Positions 55,185 to 64,000 of a DNA stretch of 64,000 nt are shown piece after piece. The notes under the pieces are model-generated. The model saw nothing but the letters and a program-made list of their open reading frames with translations, had not been told where the DNA came from and did not search any database. Position numbers and translations under genes: made by a program. The DNA lies in the NCBI GenBank assembly GCA_002786025.1, contig NHNW01000083.1, positions 62,001 through 126,000 of the forward strand, written 5' to 3'. How positions within the stretch are numbered: position 1 is the stretch's first letter; the number at the start of each line of letters is the position of its first letter. Source of the stretch: Zasmidium citrigriseum. Its lineage: Eukaryota; Ascomycota; Dothideomycetes; Mycosphaerellales; Mycosphaerellaceae.

Positions 55185-58100
55185 CCTTATATTATCCCCC
55201 CCCCCTTTAGCGGCCTATCCTTAGGTTATATCGTTAACTCGAGTAAGTTCGCTATCTACCTTAGATTAAGTTAGTACCGTAAGGGCGGCGGAGTCGCCTT
55301 AGTATATACGTAAGGCGCTATTAGTAAGCCGAGTATATAACTCTAGCTATTAGTAAATATTCCCCTCGTAAAAGAGAGTAGAGTAGGCTCGTAAGGGGTA
55401 TATAGTAGCGGCGCTATTAGGCTCGTACTACCGTTAGTATAAAAGCCCGCTTCTTCGTCTATTTCCTTCTTCTCTTTACTACTACTAACTATTAACTATC
55501 CGTCTATTACGCTTCCCCTCGATATCGGGTTAAAACGCTATTAATAGATAGAATAATAATAACAATAACTCGCTACGCACGCCTACTAATAACAACTTCG
55601 CTAATAACCTCCTCCGTAATATAAGCGGTACTCCTTAGATCCCTAGTAGTAGTAGCGGCGGTACTAGTTCGTATAATATTAGTATAGCTAGTCTACTCGA
55701 CTAGTTTAGCGATATACCCGTGCCTTTAGCTAGTATAACGGTACCGTCGTAGGCCTATAGTCCTTATAAGGCGGGTATTAGTTAGTCTAATATTCGCTAT
55801 ACGTATAAGTATTCCCCCGCTCTCGAGGGCGTTCTAAACGTACGCTATAGCGCTCTCTATCGCGAGTACGTTCGTCGTTAGTAGCTAGTCCCTACTATTT
55901 AATAGTAGACGTAGCTACCTATTACGGAGCGCTATAGTACTAGCGGTAGTTCGCCGTATAGTAGCTACTAGGGTAGTAAGGGTAAGCCGACTTACTAGAT
56001 TATAAGTCTTCTAGGTCCTATCTATTAGCGGTCCTTACTAATACCGCTTTTAGATCCCTACCGAGTTCTACTACTACGCTAATATCCTCGAGTATTTACG
56101 TATACTCGCTACTAATCTAACTATCTAAGATAACTCTAATAAGGTCGCTCGCTATACTAACGCTTTCCGCGACTATACGTTAAAGGTCTTCGCTACTTTA
56201 GTAAAGTTCGAGAAGGATATATTAGCGGAGTTAGATATTAAGAAGTTCGATAAGGCGGCTATTAAGAAGTAGCGCGATAAGCGTCGTAAGAGTCGTAAGG
56301 CGAACGAGAGGGCCTTCTAGGATAGTCGCGGATAGCTACTAGGTTCCTACCTAAATAATATTATAGCGGACGCGGCGTAGGAGCGTTAGGTACTTTAGTC
56401 GTTAAATAACGGCTAGATACGCCTTATCTATTACGGCTAGTATACTCGTTAAGTAGAGTAGTCGATCTTCTTCTCTAGGGTAGTAATAATAGAAGCTCGT
56501 TAGCTCTATATTCGTAGGTTTTACTATCTATAGCGGAGAGGGGTAGGCGTAGCCCTAGAAAGACTACGAAATAGTCGCGGCGGTCTATAGATAGTAAATA
56601 GAACGAACTTATAAATAAATCCTTTAATCTCTTAGTCCCTATATATAAAGGAAATATTCGAATAGTAATTTAGTAGCGAGAGGACTATAAGGGGTATCTT
56701 CTCTCTTCTCGTTCGTCCTTTCTTAGACGCCCTCGCCTACGCCTCGTCTCTTTTACGAGTCGCTAGCGAGGAGATAGCGGAGAGGGGTTAGCGAGCTTAG
56801 GGTATTACTAGTAGTACTTATTAAGGAGTTCCTAATAGTCTTCGAGCTTCTCTTCCCTTATCTAGTCGTCGTAGTCTTAGGACTAGCCTACCTATCGTAT
56901 CTAATACTATATCGTTCTATACTTATTACGGCGGTAGGTTAGGATTTTTTCGACCTTATAGGCTAGATCTATTCTATCCTCGAGGAGTTCTTCGACTAGT
57001 AGCGGCTAGTACCTAGGGCGTATATAGTACGGCTCTAATAGCGATATATAGAATACTAGGTAGAACCTTTTTATTAACGGTAGTAGGTTAAGCTTATACG
57101 CCTACCTACTAATACGCTTAGTAATTATAAAAGGGCCTAGGTACTTATTATTAAGCTTCTTATATAGCCGCCGTATATAGACGTTCTTTGCTACTAGGAG
57201 TACCTACTCGCTAATATTATAGTACTTAGCTAGTACTATACGGTTATAGTACTTAGTCTATAGCTCTTATATATACTAGAGGTTCTCCGCTACCCTATCG
57301 AACTCGAGTCGTCGTTATAGAAGCTAGTTAGTTACCTATTTAGTAAGCTCGTCTACTTTCTTCCCCCTCTCTATTAGGTATTCGCGTCGAATACTATCTA
57401 GTATATTTAGGGATACTCTAAACGCTACCTTAATAGGTAATTTATAATAGCTTATATACGTCTTAGAGTTATAGGCGAAGGCTATAGTTAATAATAGCCT
57501 CGCCTAGTTATCTTATTCCTAATTATAGTATATACGAAGGTAGGCTTTAAGTTACTAGTTCTAACGCTCGGTCTATCTATCCGTCTATAGGTAGAAGGTA
57601 GTACTAAGCTTACGTTTAATTATAAGGTAGTAGTAGAAGGCGCTCTAGTATTTAGATATAAAGACCGAACCGCGGTCTAAGACGATATCGTCTAATAGGC
57701 TAGTAAGGGCGATAACTATATAGTAGAATAGGTCTACTAGGCTAGAGGCGTCGATATCTTTCGTTATTAGTATATACTATATAAACTTCGAGAATCGATT
57801 AACGATAATAAGTACCGAATCGTAGACCTTACTATTAAAACCCTTTAAGGGTAGTAGGCTAGTAACGAAGTCTATAGAGAGGTAGAACTAGGGCTAGGTA
57901 GGTACTAGTAAGGGCTAGAGTTCGCTATAGGGCTAGTAGTACTTACTTTTAGCTCGTTAGTAGACGTCGTACTCCTAGTAGTACTTACGAACGTCTTCGG
58001 AGAGACCTTTCTACTCGTATTTTAACGAGATAATTACCTATATACGTCGCTAACTATAGTAGCCCGCTACGGAGTCGTCGTAGTTACGGAATAGTATCTC

Positions 58101-61100
58101 TACGCGTAAGGCTAAGGATTAGGGTACGTATACCTAACTATCCCTTCGTAGGAGGCTATTAGTATTAAAGGTATAGTCCTTAGTACTCTCTAGGGTCTTA
58201 CCTAACCCGTCTCGTCCCTTCGCTATAACCGCTTCTCGGATATCTTAAACGAAGGCGTCCCTTTATTAGACTTCCTTAATAAGATCTAGAAGAGATTTAG
58301 GCGGTTTAGTATTAAAGGACGACTTATCCTTCGCTACTATAGTAACGAGGAAGCGAGGTAGTACTAAACGATTCGTTAGTCCGCTAGTAGAGTAGGGACT
58401 AGCTCGGGTAAGGAGTAGTTACTCTATAGTATTAGAAGTACTAGTATATCGCTCTTTAGCCTTACTATTTTATTCGGCTTCGAAGGCGGTAAGTAGTAGG
58501 GGATTAGACTACCTAGTTCCCTCGAGGTAGGTATTCGCTATATTCTCGAGGCCTATACGAGGGTACTCTAGTAGCGCTATAGGGCCGTAACCGTCCTTAG
58601 TAGAGTAGGCTCCTAACTTTTACTATAGGATTAGTAGTATTCCCTAAAGTTAATACTTCTTAGTACTTTCTTTAAAGCTAGCGAAGTAGTCTAGCTATCT
58701 AGATAGGCTATTAGAGGGGTTTAACTTCCCTAGCTTATATTCGATTATAAAATTATAGTAGGCTAGCCTCTCTACGATACGGGCCTACCTAGCTATTAGG
58801 CTCTACGTTATTATAAAGTACTAAAGGTTATAGTAATTAGTTATAACCTAGATTAGGTACGTAGCGCCCTCGAGGTAGTACCTCTACGTTTTAAAGTATT
58901 CTAAGATAGCTATAAGTTCCTTATTAGGGGTACTATAGTAGACCTCGTAATTAATAAAACTCTTTAAATAATAGGCGATAGGGTACTAGTATTTCTATAG
59001 CGGATCGGAGTTATTAGGCTATAGGAGGATACTCGTATAGGCTACGTTAGAGGCGTCTATAATTACTATAATTAGTAGCCTAGGATCGAAGTGTCTAAGT
59101 AGGGGTACTTTAGTAAACGCCTTCTTAAGAGTTTCGAAGGATTTAGCTACTATATTAGTCTACTACTACGAGGGTCTTACGACGGCCTTCCGTCCCTTCT
59201 TTATAGGCGTAAGAGTACCGCTAGAGAGTAGCTCGTTAAGTAGGCGTACGAGCCGTAAATATCCCTAAATAAAGCAGCGGTAGAAGTTAGCGAATCTAAG
59301 GAAGACTTAAACGTCCTAGTAGCTCTTTAGTACTAGCTAGTCGGTAATACTAGTAACCCTTAATTAATCTATCTTTATACCGTTAGGGGTAATAATAAAG
59401 CCTAGGAATTTAACCTCTATAGTATAGAACTCGTATTTCGAGGGTTTAGTAAATAGCTTCTATTCCCTAAGCCTCTCGAGGACTTACTAGACGTACTCCT
59501 TATATATCTCGGGGTTAGGAGAGTAGATTAGGATATTATCGAGATAAATAATATAGATATTATCTACTAAACTAGCTAGAGCCTTATTAATGTAGGACTA
59601 GAACGTAGCGGGCGCGTTAGCGAGCCTAAAGGGTATAACGAGGTATTTAAATAAGCTATATCTCGTCTTAAAGGCTATCTTCTACTCGTCGCTAGACTAG
59701 ATCTAGAGCTAGTAGTATACGTCTTTAAAATCTAGCTTAGTAAAGACCTTCGCGTTACCTAAATAGTCTAGTAGCTTACTAATAAGTAGTAGTAGGTAGC
59801 GGTTCTTAATCGTAATCTTATTAAGACCTCTATAGTTAACGTATAACTATATACTACTATCCTTCTTTAGTATAAAGAGGATAGGGGTACCGTAAGGGGA
59901 TTTACTTAGCCTAATCTAGCCGTTCTTTAAGGCGTTGTCGATATACTCGTATAATATAGTAAGCTCTTATTACGAAAGGTTATAGATTAGTAGTTAAGGT
60001 AGGCTCTTACCTTCCTCTAGCTTAATAGTATAGTCGTACTTAGAGTACTAGGCAATAATACCTACTAGCTTAGTATTAAAGACATTAGCGAAGTCGTAGT
60101 ACTCTAGCGGAACGCCTACGAGGTACTCTATCTCCGCTATAGCTAGTAAGGCTAGAAGAACTTACTAGGGAAGATCTTTAAGATCTAACTCTCGCGCGTA
60201 GGCGGCCTTATACTAGTTATAGATCGTAACGGCGGCGGTCTACTATCGGTAGCCTTATTAGTTTAGATCGATAGTTATAGGATCCTAGTCTCTACCTCCT
60301 TAGAGGGTAAATATAGCGGTAGGCTTAGCGATAGCTAACTCTATAGAGGGAATCTCTCCTCCCTATAGTCTATCTACTTTAGAGGGGTTTACCCTCGAGT
60401 CGTCGTTAGCGTATAGTTAGTCTAGTAGTATAGAAGCTATAAGCTACTCCCCTAAGGGAAGTTAGAAGCTAGCTATACCGTCTATAATAGCTACGAGTAT
60501 CTAGGACGTTCGCGAGGATTCGGAGGGGTTAGAGGAGTCTCGTAGCGACTACGTAAAGGTCCTAGCTTAGAAGCTAATAGCTAGATTAGTATTTTCTAGC
60601 TAGTCCTACCCTAGTATAAGGTTATAGCCTATAAAGGTACTAGTCTAAAGGATTTACTCTAACTCTCTCGTCTTCCCTATACTATTATTAATAGCGAGGG
60701 TAGCTAAGTAAGCCTTATATAGCGTTATAGGGTTATCGTTAAGGAACTTAGCCCTTAAAGTAGGAAGATCTAATATTAGTAGGAATAACTACCCTATAGC
60801 GTACGTAGAGATAAGATTTAACTACGCTCCGCTATCGACGAGAGCGCGGAGAGTAATTAGTCCTATAGCGCTAATAATAGTTACGTCTATAGTAATCCTC
60901 TTTTACCTCTCTTATAAGGTTTTTCCTAATCGTAGGGAAGATAAGTTTATAATTAGGGGTTACTATTTCCCGTATCGTTATAGTCCGAATCGCTTTTAAC
61001 TTCGACGGCGTTAACGCTATAGTAGGTAGGACGAGAGTCGTTAGAAGGCGCCTACCCTAGTACGCTAGCGGCGGCGTTATAGCGAGGCGCTAGCGGCCTA

Positions 61101-62562
61101 TACGAGGAGTACTCCCGATAGTTAGGACGTCTATCGTCCCTCCTATCGTCTCGGCGTCTCTCGCTACTACGATTATTTCGCCGTCTATAGTTCTCGCGGT
61201 CCTTCTTATTAGAACCTAAGTTATTAGGCCTAGGGTTCTAGTTTCGTCTAGCGCTTAGTACTATACTAGTATACCTACGGCTAGGGTTTAGTATAGTACT
61301 ATTACTAGAGGAGCTTAGAGATTATTCAATCTAGTAGGCTCTTAAGAATAGTTCGTTAGTGTCCTTAATAGATTTAAGGGTTTCTAGTTCGATTATCTTC
61401 TTACGTACCTACGTTAGTAGGCGTAAGAAGTAGAAATCGATACGGAGGTCCTTAGGTTTAATCTTATTAGACATTTAGTCTTCTAACCCCTTTATATAGA
61501 TATAGAAGCGGAAGTAGGACTATCCTTCCTTAATCTTAGATAGGAAGAATACCTCTATAAGGGTAGCCCGACGGATAGCTAGGCTCTATATAGTATCTTA
61601 GACGATCTATCGTAGTTCCGCCTAGTATAGGTCTCCCTTTTCGTCCTTCTAATCGAGGCGACGGTTAACTATACTAGCGATATCGTTATATAATATACTC
61701 TTCGATATCTATAAGCTTCTTTAGTAGGTATTATAGTTAGTACACCTAAAGATCTCGAACTCTTTATTAACGTTCTTAACCTAGCGTTAGTAGGCCTAGA
61801 TAGTATAGGTCTCTAATTTATTAACCCTTCCTTTTTCGAAGAGTCTTTAGAGCTAGCGTTCTATCGAGGTCGTCTCGGAGGTTTTATAGTAGCTACCCGT
61901 ATAGGAAACGTCGTCTCTAGTATCTAACTAGGTACGTTTACGTTTCTTAAGTTCGAGAATACTATAAAGGGTATTTAGCTTCTTTACGTACGCTTCGAGC
62001 TACTCGGCTATTATAGCGCTAGTATCTTAGTTAGATAGTTCTTCGAACTAGCGCTCCTAGGCCTATAGGATAGCGTCTCGTAGCTCCTCTAGGCGTTACA
62101 CGCCGCCGAGGGGCAAAGCATTAACGCTAGTACCGAGTTAAGTATCTTAGGCGTCTTAGTCGCGACCTAGGGTGTCCTCTATAGTACTACTATACTCGCG
62201 GCTTTCGTTAATACGTTCCTCTACTATTTTAGGGGCGTACCGCGGCCTAGCTAGTCGTATATATCGTCGTCGAGTATAGAGGAAGTAGTCTAAGAAGGAG
62301 GTATCGTTCTCTAGTAGTTTAGAGAGAGTTCGCCTACTACGTCGCTATAACGAATCGGCGTCGTTCCGTAGCTAGTTCGAGGGCTCTTTATAGGTACGAG
62401 AGTTTAAGCTTCTCTAAACTATACGTATACGGAGGTCTTTAAACTACGTTTAGGGAGTAATATAGTAACTAGCTCGGCTATCGAGGCAGTTCTAGTAGTT
62501 CTACTATAGTATACTATACTCGCTACGGCTACTCCCTTTAGTAGGGTTATAAGATAATATAC
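55185..62562 (-). mobile_element. Chromodomain Gypsy retrotransposon (chromovirus), RIP-mutated, internal region
   Basis: Minus-strand translation gives the Gypsy order from right to left: gag (about 61-62.4 kb), aspartic protease ALVDSGAxLNLISTYAIG (60,770-60,880), RT with SPYGTPILF-like text (59,822-59,900) and YIIYLDNILIY at 59,527-59,566 (second Asp now Asn), integrase core TDRxTERxN...LKAYLRI (57,530-57,600), and a C-terminal chromodomain YKVEKILTYRRNKYRTI (56,880-56,960). Missing residues are stop codons where Gln or Trp belong. Chromodomain integrases steer insertion to heterochromatin. An extra plus-strand ORF lies between the chromodomain and the left LTR. Confidence 0.85.
55530..56590 (+). 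pseudogene. Extra ORF inside the Gypsy unit, antisense to pol, RIP-damaged
   Basis: On the plus strand, from about 56,084, one frame reads ILEYLRILATNLTI, then FRDYTLKVFATLVKFEKDIL, then a strongly basic RDKRRKSRKANERAF, and on to SYLNNIIADAA, with about seven TAG stops, each readable as an ancestral CAG. Upstream (55,530-56,080) is Asn/Ser-rich in other frames, preceded by a GTATAAAAGCC box near 55,438 and a pyrimidine-rich run. I do not recognise the protein. It is either an accessory antisense ORF of this retroelement or a separate nested element. Confidence 0.5.
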
Positions 62563-62767
62563 TATAAGGGCGTAAAAGTAGGAAATAGCGATACGAGTAA
62601 GTAGTACGAATATCCGATTAAGTATTATCTAAGGAGCGAAAGAGGAGAAGTAGAAACCTCCTAAAAAGTAGTATAGGCGCTAAGCCTCTAGTTAGATACT
62701 AGTACGGCCTCGGAGTACTAGCGGAGAGGCTATAGATCGCTACCTTAGGCTCTCTTAGCTTAGATAT
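62563..62767 (-). repeat. 205-bp LTR, right copy
   Basis: Same length and orientation as the copy at 54980, with four transitions between them (TAGAAG/TAAAAG, ATTATTTAAGG/ATTATCTAAGG and two in GGCCTTAGAG/GGCCTCGGAG). It would be the 5' LTR of the minus-strand Gypsy element. I could not match a target-site duplication between its outer flank and that of the left copy, and Copia coding does not resume beyond it. Confidence 0.75.
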
Positions 62768-64000
62768 TATAGGCTAGTTAAGGGTAGGCTATATTAGCTA
62801 CCGAGGCTACTAGCTACTAGCGCCGGCACCTACCGGCCGGGCGTCTCTTTTAAGACGAGAGCGGCTTCTCTTCTTCTCTTTATTAGATATATATATACTA
62901 CTTTTTAGATATAGACAGATATAGTAAAATCCTATATACTAAACCTCTCGTTCTCCTCTTTTCTACTTATTATAGCCGCTAAACCGACGTAGCTACCTAT
63001 CGAATCGTTTTTAGCTTAAGACGAATAGAGCTATATTATACTACCTATACGAACCGACTACCTATAACCTGCCTTTAGCTCTATTTTACTACTCGGTACC
63101 TATAGTAGGGTTAGACTATAGGCGCCGGGTTATATTTTTAGTAGTTAGTACGAGAGTAGAAGATATACCTATCTTCTTTAGCTACCTAACCGATTCCTCT
63201 CGCGATACTCGAGACTAGCGAACTCGTAACGAATATAGTACTCGAATAAGGAATAGAAGAATAGAAGACTATAAGAGTAGCGCTAGCGCTTTAAAAAGAG
63301 TTATATTACGAATATACGGACACCTATATACCGCTCGGATATACCGTATATACGGACGATTTACGATACCCGCGTTAGGATATAGAAATAGGCCCGCTTC
63401 TATAGTCCTTTATAAGTAATAGGCATACTCGCTAATCGCTAAAATCGCTAATAGTTAAATAGCTACTCGTAAACCGGAGGTCTCGGTATCTAATATACGA
63501 AGGCGCTAAGTATTAGGTCTAAGATTCTTAACTATAAGATATATACGACCTCTTTCTAGGGAGGGATATTACCTCGCTACTAGAAATAAGCGGGTATAGC
63601 GAAGACCCCGAAAATCGCCTTCTCGCACCCTCGTCCTTCTAATATTATAAGCTAGTTTCTTTTATTAGTAATAGTACTAGTTAGTAACGGAATAATAGCT
63701 CTAGTAGATACTAGAGCTATTAAATAGAGAAACCGGAGATTAAGTTGTCTAGGAAGAGCTTTAAGGATTAGGTATTGCCGAGGAATTAATAGGGTAGTAG
63801 CCGCTTATTAAGCTAAAGATCCTCGCGAAACCGGTTTAGGAAATTAGATCGAATATAGCTAATATCTATATAGTATCCTAGTAGCGAATATAGCTTTTAG
63901 GTTATCCCTTCGTAGGCTAACGAGTATATCTTATTCGTGAAGTCTCTACTACTATTACTCGGATCGTCGACCCCTAAGAATACCGTTTAACGCCGATACT
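62768..64000 (+). mobile_element. Second Gypsy-like element, 5' part, RIP-mutated, runs off the right edge
   Basis: Plus-strand reading near 63,690-63,720 gives IIALVDTRAI, the aspartic-protease motif ALVDTGA with Gly changed to Arg by a G-to-A step. Upstream sequence is Arg/Ser-rich and gag-like but full of stops. The first ~100 bp (62,790-62,860) are more GC-rich. RT and integrase would lie outside the window. Confidence 0.45.

Overview
The window is fungal nuclear DNA. Genes are split by short introns (46 to about 140 nt, GT...AG, many with a CTGAC/CTAAC-like branch site), intergenic gaps are short, and protein families are those of a filamentous ascomycete. Gene content (PNP-NACHT NLR, DAL5-type MFS permease, fungal arylamine N-acetyltransferase, Vps60, Ntr1, Pab1 with an acidic insert in RRM4) and the heavy repeat-induced point mutation (RIP) of repeats fit Pezizomycotina. 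A dothideomycete is my guess, not something the sequence proves.

Layout. 1-2000: RIP-mutated repeats, namely a minus-strand Copia gag that runs off the left edge and a ~0.4 kb inverted repeat around a core with a tRNA-like T-arm. 2-51.5 kb: a gene island with about 23 intact or near-intact genes, plus a broken gene at its left border and a gene scrap near 38.8-39.1 kb. 51.5-64 kb: a retroelement block almost cleared of CpA/TpG. It holds the 3' part of a Copia element (LTR, RNase H, RT, end of integrase), cut at 54,980 by a 205-bp LTR. A second copy of that LTR at 62,563 closes a 7.8-kb unit containing a minus-strand chromodomain Gypsy element and an extra plus-strand ORF. A further plus-strand Gypsy-like protease motif lies at the right edge.

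The island mixes housekeeping genes (TatD nuclease, SET protein, VPS60, NTR1/TFIP11, PAB1) with metabolic, detoxification and accessory genes: arylamine N-acetyltransferase, catalase, DAL5-like permease, a neighbourhood of FAD phenol-hydroxylase-type monooxygenase, Ure2-like GST and a possibly peroxisomal alpha/beta hydrolase (40.3-46.7 kb), a secreted GH18 protein and a trans-3-hydroxy-L-proline dehydratase. No polyketide or peptide synthetase backbone is present, so this is not a classical secondary-metabolite cluster.

The most unusual locus is at 33.8-38.7 kb: an NLR/STAND protein of about 1551 residues with PNP_UDP, NACHT and ankyrin regions, ending in three tandem cysteine-rich modules with nearly identical 7Cys-1His spacing plus a fourth partial one. 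I know of PNP-NACHT-ankyrin NLRs, but not of this C-terminal zinc array. Splice sites were assigned by eye from GT/AG, reading phase and family similarity; no transcript data were available.
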